Positions 14,942-23,752 of a DNA stretch of 64,000 nucleotides are shown in pieces. The notes under the pieces were generated by a model. The model searched no databases. It worked only from the letters and a program-made list of their open reading frames with translations, and was not told the origin of the DNA. The DNA comes from Anaerolineae bacterium. Its GTDB lineage: Bacteria > Chloroflexota > Anaerolineae > Promineifilales > Promineifilaceae. The position numbers were made by a program, and so were the translations under genes. Within the stretch, counting starts at the first letter, position 1, and each line of letters begins with the position of its first letter. Where the stretch lies: the NCBI GenBank assembly GCA_020848035.1, contig JADLAX010000046.1:62001-126000 (forward strand), given 5' to 3'.

Positions 14942-16288
14942 TTATGGATTTATGGGTGGACGCCAAATTTCAGTGGTTAATGATGGGATCAATACTTCGT
15001 CAAAAATATAAAAATCACGACCATCCTTATCAACAATCAGTACTGAAGTAAATGCGCCATCGTCACTACTTAAACCTTGGGGATTGATAAAAAGAGCAAC
15101 TTGTTCTCCGTCAGGGGACCAAAAGTGATTGATCGGAAATGCTTGATAATCCAATGTTAAGTCGGTTGGCTGAACTAAGCAGCGAATTTGCTCACTGGAT
15201 AATTCGACAAAACATAACCCATTATTTTTTGATTGGTCGTTCCAATGAACGAAACTAATTTTTGTTCCATCTGGTGACCAAACATATCCGGCGACCTTTA
15301 CATCTTGTGCAGATGCCCACATGATAATTGTTTCGTAGCATGTTGAGGAATTGTCAAAAATATTTAGCACACACGGTAAAAAGGAGTCGTTTTTGCTATC
15401 CCAATATAAAAGTTGTGATGAGGAAACTGGAGACCATTGAAGAAAATACAAGCCGTCATATTGTCGAAAAATATCGCCGCCTGAGGTATAAATCGTTAAT
15501 CCGTAATCCGCAAGCATATCCTCATAGAACTGGACTCGTTGCAATGCCAGATACTCGCTATTTTGAGACCAAATGGCCCTGGCATAGCTACCATAACGGC
15601 CGTTAAAAGGATCGTGCAATTCAATTGAGTTGCCTGTCTCAGTCTCGATGATTGCTGCAATTGGTGGTTTGTTTTCTGAAACTATCTGCGCTAAAAAGTG
15701 ACCGTCAGGAGATTCAGCCAGAGCGCCTGGTAAAGGTGAAAGCGGTGGAGTTGAAATTTCACCTGTTGTGAGATTAATAAGCTCTTGGAAAGCATCTCGG
15801 TTAGCACGAGCGGTTGACCATGGATGATAGATTTGAAGATAAAGTTCATTATCGTGCCAAACCCATGATGGCCGGACTGAGTCATTCACTATGAAGTCAA
15901 AATGCTCAGATGTTTGTGCATTAAGTAATGTCACAACAAATTTGTCGATACGCTCAAAATTCCCCAATAGCAAGACATTCACAGATGGATCGGTTACCCA
16001 AGCAGGGAATGCGAAATGATCTGGTGTAGGTGTTGCTGTTGGCGTAGAAGTGTTGGTCGGTCTAGGTGTATAAGTTGGAACTTTTGTGGGTGTTGCGTGT
16101 CGCGTCTGACTTGCGGTTGGCTCAGGCGTGGCGGTTTCAGTCGGGGTTGGAGATGGTGTGTGTGAGGCTGTCTCTGTTGGTAGTTGGGCGAGGGATGTGG
16201 GGGTGGAAACGGCCGTAACCTCTCCCCCACAGCCCAGCAGCAATAAACAAAACAAACCTGTTGTCAAAAAGATCACCATTTGCTTCAT
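14942..16288 (-). CDS. Lipoprotein with Thr/Pro linker and propeller-like domain
   Basis: A 448-residue secreted lipoprotein. The N-terminus MKQMVIFLTTGLFCLLLLGCGG has a lipobox ending in LLGC, so it should be acylated at that Cys. Residues about 25-90 are a Thr/Pro-rich linker (TPTPTET, TPTATPTP). The remainder contains repeats of the type SPDGHFLAQI, SQNSEYLAL, WSPDGTKISFVHW and WSPDGEQVALFI, typical of TolB/PD40 beta-propeller blades. Ligand or partner unknown. Start is the ATG at 16288, four codons inside the longest frame, with GGTGG upstream. AT-rich like the previous gene. Confidence 0.75.
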   Translation of the reverse strand: MKQMVIFLTTGLFCLLLLGCGGEVTAVSTPTSLAQLPTETASHTPSPTPTETATPEPTASQTRHATPTKVPTYTPRPTNTSTPTATPTPDHFAFPAWVTDPSVNVLLLGNFERIDKFVVTLLNAQTSEHFDFIVNDSVRPSWVWHDNELYLQIYHPWSTARANRDAFQELINLTTGEISTPPLSPLPGALAESPDGHFLAQIVSENKPPIAAIIETETGNSIELHDPFNGRYGSYARAIWSQNSEYLALQRVQFYEDMLADYGLTIYTSGGDIFRQYDGLYFLQWSPVSSSQLLYWDSKNDSFLPCVLNIFDNSSTCYETIIMWASAQDVKVAGYVWSPDGTKISFVHWNDQSKNNGLCFVELSSEQIRCLVQPTDLTLDYQAFPINHFWSPDGEQVALFINPQGLSSDDGAFTSVLIVDKDGRDFYIFDEVLIPSLTTEIWRPPINP

Positions 16289-16303
16289 ATGAACCACCAA
16301 CTG

Positions 16304-16329
16304 TAGGGCAATAGCGCGCTATTGCCCTA
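16304..16329. repeat. 26-bp perfect palindrome
   Basis: TAGGGCAATAGCG at 16304-16316 followed directly by its complement at 16317-16329. It lies between the aminotransferase stop (16336) and the lipoprotein start (16288), both leftward, and may serve as a factor site or a hairpin at the transcript boundary. Confidence 0.8.
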
Positions 16330-16335
16330 TGTCTT

Positions 16336-17481
16336 CTACAAAATCTCTTTCAGGGCAGCGAGTAGCAGGGTGACGTTTTCTTTGCGGCTGTTGAAGCCCA
16401 TCAGGCCAACGCGCCACACCTTGCCTGCCAATTGGCCAAAACCGCCCGCCACCTCAATGTTGTACTCGTTCAGCAGCCGCCCGGCGACCGCTTTGGCATC
16501 CACGCCATCCGGGACGCGCACGGTGGTGAGGGCGGGGATGCGGTTGGCTGGCTCTTTGACGTGGCAGCTCATGCCCATCGCCGCCAGCCCTTCCCAGAAC
16601 AGCTCGGCGTTGGCCTGGTGGCGCGCCCAGCGCTCATTCAGCCCTTCTTCAACGACGAGGCGCAGCCCTTCGCGCAGGGCGTACATGCTGTTGATCGGCG
16701 CGGTGTGATGATAGCTGCGCGTTTTGCCGTCCCAATAGTTGGCCAGCGTGGTCATGTCCAGGTACCAGTTAGGCACCTTGCCCTGCCGCCGATCCAGCTT
16801 GGCCAAAGCACGCTCGTTCAGGCTAAATGGCGACGCGCCGGGTGGGCAGCTCAGCCCTTTTTGCGAGCAGCTGTAGGCAGCATCCACGCCCCACTCGTCC
16901 AGAAAGATGGGGCTGGTGGCCAGGCTGGTGACGGTGTCGATGAGGAACAGGCAGTTGTGGGCGCGGCACAGCTCGGCGACGCCGTCCATCGGCTGGAGCG
17001 CACCGGTGGAGGTTTCGGCGTGGACCAGGGCGAGGACGGCCGGTTTGTGCTCGTCCAGCGCCTGGCTGATGTCATCAAGGGAGAGCACTTCGCCCCACGG
17101 CCGTTCCACTCTCCTCACATCTGCCCCATACCGCCCGGCCATATCCACCAGCCGCTCGCCAAAGTAGCCAATCACCCCAATCAGCACCACGTCGCCCGGC
17201 TCGACCAGGTTGGCCAGGGTGGCTTCCATCGCTGCGCTGCCGGTGCCGCTAACGGGCAGGGTAAACGGATTGCTGGTCTGCCAGGTGTAGCGCAGCATCT
17301 CCTGGATTTCGTTCATCACGCCGATGAAGGCGGGGTCCAGATGCCCAACCTGCTGGTTGCTGATGGCTTGCAGCACGCGCGGATGGGCGTTTGACGGCCC
17401 CGGCCCCAGCAGCAGGCGCGGCGGCATGTTCAACTGTCCGGTTTCCAGACGGTGGGCTTCATTTACGGGATAGGTTTTCAT
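16336..17481 (-). CDS. Class V aminotransferase, alanine/serine-glyoxylate type
   Basis: A 381-residue fold-type I PLP enzyme transferring an amino group from alanine or serine to glyoxylate. Evidence: LLGPGPSNAHPRVLQA at the N-terminus, GTGSAAMEATLANL, the cofactor Asp in FLIDTVTSLA, the Schiff-base Lys in SCSQKGLSCPPG, and the C-terminal WRVGLMG. These match alanine-glyoxylate and serine-glyoxylate transaminases and the related purine-catabolism ureidoglycine aminotransferases; I cannot separate them. An inverted repeat 34 bases upstream (17515-17545) may be its operator. Confidence 0.88.
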   Translation of the reverse strand: MKTYPVNEAHRLETGQLNMPPRLLLGPGPSNAHPRVLQAISNQQVGHLDPAFIGVMNEIQEMLRYTWQTSNPFTLPVSGTGSAAMEATLANLVEPGDVVLIGVIGYFGERLVDMAGRYGADVRRVERPWGEVLSLDDISQALDEHKPAVLALVHAETSTGALQPMDGVAELCRAHNCLFLIDTVTSLATSPIFLDEWGVDAAYSCSQKGLSCPPGASPFSLNERALAKLDRRQGKVPNWYLDMTTLANYWDGKTRSYHHTAPINSMYALREGLRLVVEEGLNERWARHQANAELFWEGLAAMGMSCHVKEPANRIPALTTVRVPDGVDAKAVAGRLLNEYNIEVAGGFGQLAGKVWRVGLMGFNSRKENVTLLLAALKEIL

Positions 17482-17514
17482 GGCTCTTCCTTTGATTTTT
17501 GCTTATTTTGTCCA

Positions 17515-17545
17515 GATTGGGCCAATCTTCAAGAGTGGCCCAATC
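17515..17545 (-). promoter_or_regulatory. Inverted repeat upstream of the aminotransferase gene
   Basis: GATTGGGCCA and TGGCCCAATC, perfect 10-bp arms separated by 11 bases, 34 bases before the start codon at 17481. The position suits an operator; no matching regulator gene is next to it. Confidence 0.4.
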
Positions 17546-17630
17546 TATGATGACAGGGTGAGGAACAAGAATAAGGCGATCATACGCCGCACAAGGGGAT
17601 TTTTCAAGAAGAGGATTTTGGGAAATTATA

Positions 17631-17695
17631 GAGGAGTGAGCATCCTCAGATGCGAACGGTTTTTTCCGAGACGCATCTGAGGATGCTCACTCCTC
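17631..17695 (-). terminator. Long hairpin after the FHA kinase gene
   Basis: Perfect 24-bp arms (17631-17654 and 17672-17695; arm core AGTGAGCATCCTCAGATGCG) with a 17-base loop. It lies five bases after the kinase stop (17701). No long T-run follows on the minus strand, so it may be a dispersed hairpin that also stops or stabilises the message. Confidence 0.55.
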
Positions 17696-17700
17696 AAGGG

Positions 17701-20700
17701 TTATGGCGTGGGTGTGGCCGTGGGCGTGGGGAAGATGATCGGCGGGATGAACGGCTGCAAAGTCACCACGATGGGCGGGAAGATGGGGAAGACGGTCGTG
17801 CCATCGTTCAGGCACGGGTCTGGGAAGTCGGCCCCGGCGCGGTGACCGCACCAGGGGAAGGTGTCGTCGAAGTTGCCGTTGAACCGTTCGCCATTTTCCA
17901 GGGCAAAAAATTGTAAATCGCCGCTGTTGTCATTGCGACTCCAGGAACCGTTGAGGCGGGTGCCGCTGGCGGTGCCTTCAATTTCACCATCGCCATCGGC
18001 ATAGGTGCCTTCTACCTCGGTGCCATTTTGGGTCAGGGTCACCGTGCCGCAGTCGGAGACGCCGCAGTCGGTGGTCCAGTTGCCGTACCAGGTGGCCACG
18101 CCGCACGGGTTGGGCTGTGGTTGGCCGTCACGGAAGCCGCACCAGGCGGCCGTTTTATCCCAGTTGCCAATCCAGCTTTGCCCATCCGGGCTGAGCCAGA
18201 AATCAATCGTGCCGTTTTCCCCGGCAAAGGACCAGGTGCCCGTGAGCCGGTTTTCCTCGATGATACCCACAATGGTGCCGTTCCCGGCGGCAAAGGTGCC
18301 GGAAACCGTCGCCTCACCTTCGTTGTGCGTCAGGGTGACGGCACCGCAGTCCAGGAACTGGCAGCTGCTGAGCCAGAGCCCATGCCATGCGCCGGGTGGG
18401 ATGGTTGTGGGGGTGAAGGTGGGCGTGGCGCTGGGCGTGGGCGTCTCGGTGGGGGTGGCGGTTACGGTGGGCGTGCTGGTGGGCTGATTGGTTGCCGTGG
18501 CGGTAGCGGTCGGGGTGGCTGTGTCGGTTGGGGTCGGTGTGGGCAGTTCGCCGGGGGCCGGGTCTACGTTGTCGGGCTGGCCGTCGCCGTCCGTGTCCGG
18601 GTTGGCCGGATCGGTGGCGTTTTCCACCTCTTCGCCGTCCAGCAAGGTGTCGCCGTCGGTGTCGGGGTTGAGCGGATCGGCGTCCCAGGCGGCTTCTTCG
18701 CCGTCGCTCAGGCCGTCGTCGTCGCTGTCGGGGTTGTTGGGATCGGTGCCCAGGTTGTTGATTTCGTCGCCGTCGTTGACGCCATCGCCGTCGCTGTCCG
18801 GGTTGTTGGGATCGGTGTTGGTGACGTCGATTTCCTGGCTGTCGCTCAGGCCGTCGCCGTCGCTGTCACCCGCCAATCGAGCGGCTTCCGTTTGGGTAGC
18901 CACGATGGCCGCCTGGGCAACGGCCGTTGCCGTCGCATTCCGGCCGCGTTCCGTGAAGGTAGAAAATACAACTGCCAGGGAGATGCACAAAATGACCAGC
19001 ATGATGCCAAACAGCGGCAGCAGCCAGCCGGGCAGAATCGGTTTGGTGGTGAGCTGCCCTTGCAGCGACTGGCTTTCCGGGCCGCTGCTCACCTGGATGG
19101 TGAAGGGATTGGTGCGGGCGTTGCCGGTAAACGGCCGCTGCGCGCTGCTCACCTGGAAATCAACCGTGTCTTTGCCACCCGCCGGGACGGTAATCTGCTG
19201 GGTGGCCTGCTCAAACTGCACGGCCTGCGCGCCATCGCTGGCATGCAGATTGTAGGTGGCGTCAAAGTTGCCGTCGTTGCGCACCAGCACGCGGCAGACG
19301 CCGTCGTTGGTCACCTCACGCGGGCGCATGTCGATGGCAAACTGGGTAAACGGCCGTATCTGCACCGTCCCCGAAACCGCAGCCTGCTCTGCCGGGTTGG
19401 TTTGCGACACTACCACCAGCCGGTAGCGGTGCTGGCCGGAGCGGGCCGTGCTGTTTTGCGGCGGATGAATCGTGACGGGCAGTGAGCTTTGCGCGCCGGG
19501 GCGCAGCTGGATGGCCTCGTCGGGTAGGGTGACCCAGCTGGGCGGCAATCCTTCCAGCTTGAGGAAAAAGTGATCGACGCTGCTGCCGTGGTTGAGCAGT
19601 TCAACCTGAATTTCGGCCGTCTGGCCGGGGGAAATTTCGGTGTTGGTGGGATGGACGACCACGCTGAGCCGCCCGGTGCTGCTCTGCATGAGGGTGCTGC
19701 CCGGCGGGCGGCTGATTGGCGCGGCAGTGGGCGCGGCGTACGCAGGCACGGGAGCGACGGATTGGACGGGTTCGGCGGTGGCTGAAGGGGCAACGGCCGT
19801 TGCCGCCATTCCTTCCAGCTGCATAAAAAATGGGCCAATGCGCAGCGTCGCACCGCGCGCCCACAGCTCGGGCACTTCGGGGCGCAGCTTCACCTCGTCC
19901 AAAAAAGTGCCGTTGGTGCTGCTGAGATCGGTCACCAGCCAGCCGCGCGGCGTGCGCTCCAGGCGGGCGTGGTGGCGCGAGATGCCGTCGGCGGCCAGGG
20001 TGACCTCACACGATTCCGAGCGGCCGAGCAAAACAGGCGAACTGCTCAACTTGTGCGTACGTGGTGTTTCCCCCTTGCGGCTGATGACGAGGCGTTCGTT
20101 GGGGCTGGCGGTAGCGGCGGCGGCCATTTGCGACGGCCGTTCAATAATCATCTCGTCGTGCAGCTGGGTCAGGATGCTTACCATCGTTTCTTCGGCCGAG
20201 GTGGAAAAAACGGTGACGTCTTGCTCGGTTAGCCCCTGTGCCGCGCGGCGCAGGGCGGCGGCAAACGATTCGGCCGTCTGGTAACGGTCGTCGGGCTGCT
20301 TGGCGATAGCCTTGATGATGACGTTTTGCACGGCCACGGGCAGGCCGGGCTGGATGTGGCGCGGCGGCGGCGGCGTCTCGTGCATGTGCTTCATGACGGC
20401 GTCGGTGGGGGTGCGAATTTCGAAGGGCAGGCGGCCGGTGGCCAGCTGGTAAAGCACCACGCCGAGGGAATAGATATCGGAACGGCCGTCCAGCGACGCA
20501 GAGGCCAACGCCTGTTCCGGCGACATGTACGGCAGCGTGCCCATAAACGTGCCAGATTGCGTTTCGATGCCGCCTTCCAGCAGCTTGGCCAGGCCAAAAT
20601 CGGTGACTTTGGCGCGAACGGGCAGCTCGTCGGGCCGGTCGGGTTGGTCCAGCCGGGTGATGAGAATGTTGTCTGGCTTTACGTCGCGGTGCACCACGCC

Positions 20701-21099
20701 CAGCCGGTGGGCATAGCCCAGCGCATCGGCCACCTGGGCAATGATGTTGAGCGATTCGCTCAGCTCCATCACCTGCCGCCGCTGCGCCAGCTGCTTGATG
20801 TACGCCCCCAGGCTCAGGCCACGCACATACTCCATGACGATGAGCAGGTGGGTGGGGCTGCTGGAAAAGTTGTAGATAGCGACGATGTTGGGGTGGTTCA
20901 GCCGGGCGGCTGCCTGGGCTTCCTGCAAAAAGCGCTGGCGAAATTCCGGTTGGGTGGCAAACTGCCGGTGCATAATTTTCAGCGCCACGGGCCGGGCCAG
21001 GTTTGTGTCCAGCGCCCGGTAGACGGCACCCATGCCGCCCTCACCCAGCAGTGCTTCAATGCGATATTGGTCTATCTGTTTTCCGAGTAAGTCATCCAT
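17701..21099 (-). CDS. Ser/Thr protein kinase with FHA and calcium-binding extracellular region
   Basis: A 1132-residue membrane kinase. Residues 11-285 are a PknB-type domain: GEGGMG 19-24, Lys41, HRDVKPDN 137-144, DFG 167-169, all intact. An FHA phosphothreonine-binding domain follows (GRSESC 359-364, SRHH 374-377, STNGTFL 394-400). Residues about 475-680 look like two beta-sandwich repeats of the NEW3 kind; one membrane helix is at 692-713. Outside are Asp-rich thrombospondin type-3 repeats (DSDGDGLSD, 745-848), a Thr/Pro linker (851-900) and two homologous 95-residue Cys-containing repeats (903-999, 1002-1096), ending in PTPTATPTP. Start is the ATG beginning MDDLLGKQIDQYRI. Probably transmits an outside, perhaps calcium-linked, signal. 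Confidence 0.93.
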   Translation of the reverse strand: MDDLLGKQIDQYRIEALLGEGGMGAVYRALDTNLARPVALKIMHRQFATQPEFRQRFLQEAQAAARLNHPNIVAIYNFSSSPTHLLIVMEYVRGLSLGAYIKQLAQRRQVMELSESLNIIAQVADALGYAHRLGVVHRDVKPDNILITRLDQPDRPDELPVRAKVTDFGLAKLLEGGIETQSGTFMGTLPYMSPEQALASASLDGRSDIYSLGVVLYQLATGRLPFEIRTPTDAVMKHMHETPPPPRHIQPGLPVAVQNVIIKAIAKQPDDRYQTAESFAAALRRAAQGLTEQDVTVFSTSAEETMVSILTQLHDEMIIERPSQMAAAATASPNERLVISRKGETPRTHKLSSSPVLLGRSESCEVTLAADGISRHHARLERTPRGWLVTDLSSTNGTFLDEVKLRPEVPELWARGATLRIGPFFMQLEGMAATAVAPSATAEPVQSVAPVPAYAAPTAAPISRPPGSTLMQSSTGRLSVVVHPTNTEISPGQTAEIQVELLNHGSSVDHFFLKLEGLPPSWVTLPDEAIQLRPGAQSSLPVTIHPPQNSTARSGQHRYRLVVVSQTNPAEQAAVSGTVQIRPFTQFAIDMRPREVTNDGVCRVLVRNDGNFDATYNLHASDGAQAVQFEQATQQITVPAGGKDTVDFQVSSAQRPFTGNARTNPFTIQVSSGPESQSLQGQLTTKPILPGWLLPLFGIMLVILCISLAVVFSTFTERGRNATATAVAQAAIVATQTEAARLAGDSDGDGLSDSQEIDVTNTDPNNPDSDGDGVNDGDEINNLGTDPNNPDSDDDGLSDGEEAAWDADPLNPDTDGDTLLDGEEVENATDPANPDTDGDGQPDNVDPAPGELPTPTPTDTATPTATATATNQPTSTPTVTATPTETPTPSATPTFTPTTIPPGAWHGLWLSSCQFLDCGAVTLTHNEGEATVSGTFAAGNGTIVGIIEENRLTGTWSFAGENGTIDFWLSPDGQSWIGNWDKTAAWCGFRDGQPQPNPCGVATWYGNWTTDCGVSDCGTVTLTQNGTEVEGTYADGDGEIEGTASGTRLNGSWSRNDNSGDLQFFALENGERFNGNFDDTFPWCGHRAGADFPDPCLNDGTTVFPIFPPIVVTLQPFIPPIIFPTPTATPTP

Positions 21100-21250
21100 A
21101 ATGCGTGAGTATCCGTCACAGGGGCGGGTTGTGTCAATAAATCGCGATACATCCGTTGACCAGTTGCCGTCCCCCAATGCCCCCGCTACACTTGCTCACG
21201 CGCAAATTTGTAAACCAGCTGTTGGTAAACTGGAAACTAGGCAAGCACCT

Positions 21251-22189
21251 ATGCACAACGGCCGTTACATCCACCTCTTTTTTCTCGATGGCGTGGGTCT
21301 GGGCGGGCCTGACCCCGCCGTGAATCCCTTCGTCACTGCCCACCTGCCGCACCTCACCGGGCTGCTGGGCGAAAACTGGTTCCTCACCCGCGAGCCAATC
21401 ATCACCCAGCGGGCTAGCCTGGTGCCCACCGACGCCAACCTGGGGCTGCCCAACAAGCCGCAAAGCGCCACCGGCCAGGCGACCATCCTCACCGGGCGCA
21501 ACGTGCCGCAGCTGGTGGGCGAGCATTACGGTCCCAAGCCCAACCCGGCCGTGCAGGCGATCATTGCCCAGGGCACCCTCTTCCGTGAAGTGGTAGACGC
21601 GGGCGGGGCGGCGGCGCTGATCACCCCGTACCCGCAGGGCTACTTTGATGCGGTAGCGCGGGGCAAGCGGCTGCTGTCGGCCGTGCCCCTGGCGGCGGTA
21701 GAGGCGGGTTTAGCTTTAATGACGGCGGATGATTTGAGAAACGGCCGTGCCGTCAGCCCCGGCTTTACCGGGCAGGCGTGGCGCGATCACCTGGGCTACA
21801 CCGACATTCCCCTGTTCACCCTGGCTGAAGCCGGGCAGCAAATTGCCCAGGTGGCCCGCCGTTACCAGTTCAGCTTTTTTGAGCATTGGCCGAGCGACCA
21901 GGTGGGGCACCGCGGCACGCTGGCCGAGGCAGTGGCGCATCTGGAAGCCATCGACGCGGTGCTGGGCGGGCTGCTGGCCGCCTGGGATGATGACAATGGT
22001 CTTTTCATCCTCACCAGCGACCACGGCAACATCGAGGAGAAAAACCAGCGGCAGCACACACGTAACCCGGTGCCTACGCTGCTGGTGGGATCCGGCCACG
22101 CCGAGTTGGCCACCTCCCTCCACGATCTGCAAGACATTGCCCGCGTCACCCGCATCTTTTTGGGGCTGCCCACACCAGGCTGGCTGTGA
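21251..22189 (+). CDS. Alkaline phosphatase superfamily metalloenzyme, iPGM-like
   Basis: A 312-residue metalloenzyme of the phosphoglycerate mutase (cofactor-independent)/phosphopentomutase/alkaline phosphatase superfamily. FFLDGVGLG at the N-terminus supplies the first metal Asp; SATGQATILTGRN contains the Thr/Ser nucleophile region; LTSDHGNIEE and the later QHTRNPVPTLL carry the second-metal Asp and His residues. It is shorter than true iPGM (about 510 residues) because the transferase insert is missing, so it is more likely a phosphatase or phosphotransferase of unknown substrate. The ATG at 21251 begins family sequence; the long open frame upstream is antisense to the kinase gene. Divergent from that gene. 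Confidence 0.8.
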   Translation: MHNGRYIHLFFLDGVGLGGPDPAVNPFVTAHLPHLTGLLGENWFLTREPIITQRASLVPTDANLGLPNKPQSATGQATILTGRNVPQLVGEHYGPKPNPAVQAIIAQGTLFREVVDAGGAAALITPYPQGYFDAVARGKRLLSAVPLAAVEAGLALMTADDLRNGRAVSPGFTGQAWRDHLGYTDIPLFTLAEAGQQIAQVARRYQFSFFEHWPSDQVGHRGTLAEAVAHLEAIDAVLGGLLAAWDDDNGLFILTSDHGNIEEKNQRQHTRNPVPTLLVGSGHAELATSLHDLQDIARVTRIFLGLPTPGWL

Positions 22190-22524
22190 AAACGGCCGTT
22201 GAGGGAATCCACTCCGGGGTATAAGATGCATACCCGCGAAGGCGGGTATGACATTTCCTCTGGAATTGAATGGACAAAGTCAGGATGTCTAAATTCAGTT
22301 GTTTGGTAAAACTATAGGAGTAAGAAAGTTGGGGTCGCGCCTACCCCAGCGAAATAAACCGCCAGGACGCCTGGAACAAGATGTTGTACGGACAAAGAAC
22401 CTGAATGTGACAACCTTATCACCCGTTCACCCCGTCACCCGTTCACCTTGTCACCCTGTCACCTTGTCAAAAAAGCCTGCGGTAAAAAACACCTATTCAA
22501 CCCATCATCGTCAAAGGATTTTGT
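22190..22524. other. Intergenic region with a hairpin, a small stem and octamer repeats
   Basis: 335 bases without a gene. CATACCCGC/GCGGGTATG (22229-22237, 22242-22250; loop GAAG) is a stable hairpin after the phosphatase gene but lacks a T-run. TGGGGT/ACCCCA is a smaller stem near 22331-22347. An octamer array follows at 22420-22467. AAAGGA at about 22513 is the ribosome site of the flavin reductase. Confidence 0.6.
22420..22467. repeat. Six 8-bp variant tandem repeats
   Basis: Units cacccgtt, caccccgt, cacccgtt, caccttgt, caccctgt, caccttgt in a row, between the phosphatase and flavin reductase genes. Confidence 0.9.
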
Positions 22525-23022
22525 ATGTCTATCACCTCAGAGCAATTTCGTGAAGCGCTGCGCCACTTCCCGGCGGGCGTGACTATCGTTACCATCAAAG
22601 CCCCCAGCCAGGACAAACCACATGGCCTGACTGTCTCCGCCTTTGCTTCCATCTCGCCCGAACCGCCTCTGGTCATGGTGGCGATTGATCATCGCGCCTC
22701 TGGCCGCGAGCTGCTGGAGGAAGAGGGCGCGGTGTTTGCCGTCAACATTCTGGCTCAGGAGATGAGCGAGTTGTCTAACCGCTTTGCCTGGATCAAAGAC
22801 GAGGATCGGTTTGCCGTGGGGAATTGGGGAACGGCCGTTACCGGTGCCCCTGTTCTGCAAGACGCCCTGGCCTGGCTCGACTGCACCATTCACAACCGGT
22901 ACGAAGCCGGTACACACACCATCTATATCGGCCGGGTTGTTGACTCTGGCTGCCCGCGCTCGGGCGACCCGCCGCTCATTTACTGGAATCGGGGTTACCG
23001 TTTCCTGAAGCTGGGAGATTAG
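22525..23022 (+). CDS. Flavin reductase-like FMN-binding protein
   Basis: A 165-residue split-barrel flavoprotein of the HpaC/flavin reductase family. Motifs: FREALRHFPAGVTIVT at the N-terminus, HGLTVSAFASISPEPPLVMVAI (flavin-binding), GVFAVNIL-like AVFAVNILAQEMSELSNRFA, then LDCTIHNRYEAGTHTIYIGRV and the C-terminal PPLIYWNRGYRFL. Such proteins reduce FMN or FAD with NAD(P)H, often for a partner monooxygenase; no such partner is adjacent. The start has AAAGGA upstream. Ends before a bidirectional terminator shared with the convergent ParB-like gene. Confidence 0.92.
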   Translation: MSITSEQFREALRHFPAGVTIVTIKAPSQDKPHGLTVSAFASISPEPPLVMVAIDHRASGRELLEEEGAVFAVNILAQEMSELSNRFAWIKDEDRFAVGNWGTAVTGAPVLQDALAWLDCTIHNRYEAGTHTIYIGRVVDSGCPRSGDPPLIYWNRGYRFLKLGD

Positions 23023-23153
23023 GTCGTTTCTCCAGACGATTAAAAGCTGGCAGGCTGGGAAGCAGGCAGGCAAAAATGGAGCTAACCTATGCCCGGCCCC
23101 CTCTCGTTGGCAGATTGATCCTTTCGCTTGACTCTGCCAGCCAGCAAAAAGCG

Positions 23154-23188
23154 AAAAAGGGTGAGACCGCCCATGTCTCACCCTTTTT
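23154..23188. terminator. Bidirectional terminator
   Basis: AAAAAGGGTGAGAC (23154-23167), seven-base loop, GTCTCACCCTTTTT (23175-23188). Perfect stem with A-run and T-run on opposite sides, between the convergent flavin reductase and ParB-like genes. Confidence 0.9.
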
Positions 23189-23263
23189 CTAAAACCCTTC
23201 TAAAGCACTTCTCACAGAAGCACTTCCCACAGAAACCATTCTGTTTGGTCGATTTGTTGATGT

Positions 23264-23686
23264 TTAGCCCATCACCAACACCGTTACGTGCGCCGCGATG
23301 GTCTTTTCTTCACAGGTGCGGAACACCGACACCCGATGATGGCCATCCTGCACGTAGTAGGCATCACCCACGGCCACCAGGGTGACGGGCGGCAGCGAGG
23401 CCAGCTTTTGCCGTGCCTGTCGCACGCCTTCCAGGCGGCTGCGGGTGTGGTGGTTCGTCAGGCGGAAATTGGCATCGAAGTCACGGCTACGGCCGTCGCT
23501 GGCCGTCCCCTTGATCTGGTGCAGCGGCACCTGCTGCACGCCTGCGTAGTGTTGCGCGGCAATGGTCCGGCCCGCAGTCGCCTGGGATAACGTAGGCAGC
23601 GGCTGGGTTTTGGTCGCCAGGCGCGAGAGAGTGCTGTTGGCCCAATTTTGCAATTTTTGCGTGGCGTTGCTTGTTCCTAAAAACAT
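23264..23686 (-). CDS. ParB/sulfiredoxin-fold domain protein
   Basis: A 140-residue protein with VPLHQIKGT and the signature YYVQDGHHRVSVFR, the Arg/His-rich loop of the ParB N-terminal fold, which in the family binds CTP/ATP or acts as a nuclease. There is no helix-turn-helix or DNA-binding tail, so it is not a chromosome-partition ParB. The first 40 residues are a helical segment. Function unknown. It is divergent from the SARP regulator gene; the shared upstream region holds a tandem 11-bp repeat. Confidence 0.75.
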   Translation of the reverse strand: MFLGTSNATQKLQNWANSTLSRLATKTQPLPTLSQATAGRTIAAQHYAGVQQVPLHQIKGTASDGRSRDFDANFRLTNHHTRSRLEGVRQARQKLASLPPVTLVAVGDAYYVQDGHHRVSVFRTCEEKTIAAHVTVLVMG

Positions 23687-23752
23687 GATTTGCTCCGTGG
23701 CGCTGCTGCACCCTCTGTCTAAATGCTATCTGTGGGCAGGATACGGCCGTCT

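Noticed and set aside
18543..18866. Regularly spaced repeats resembling a CRISPR array or minisatellite
   Set aside because: They are the Asp-rich thrombospondin type-3 repeats of the kinase read in frame; units are degenerate and there are no spacers.
18028..19485. 485-codon open frame on the plus strand
   Set aside because: Antisense to the FHA kinase; its Val/Gly repeats mirror the Thr/Pro and Asp-rich repeats of the real protein.
21032..21250. Longer N-terminus for the phosphatase-like enzyme
   Set aside because: The 73 upstream codons overlap the start of the divergent kinase gene and show no family sequence; MHNGRYIHLFFLDGVG is the natural start.
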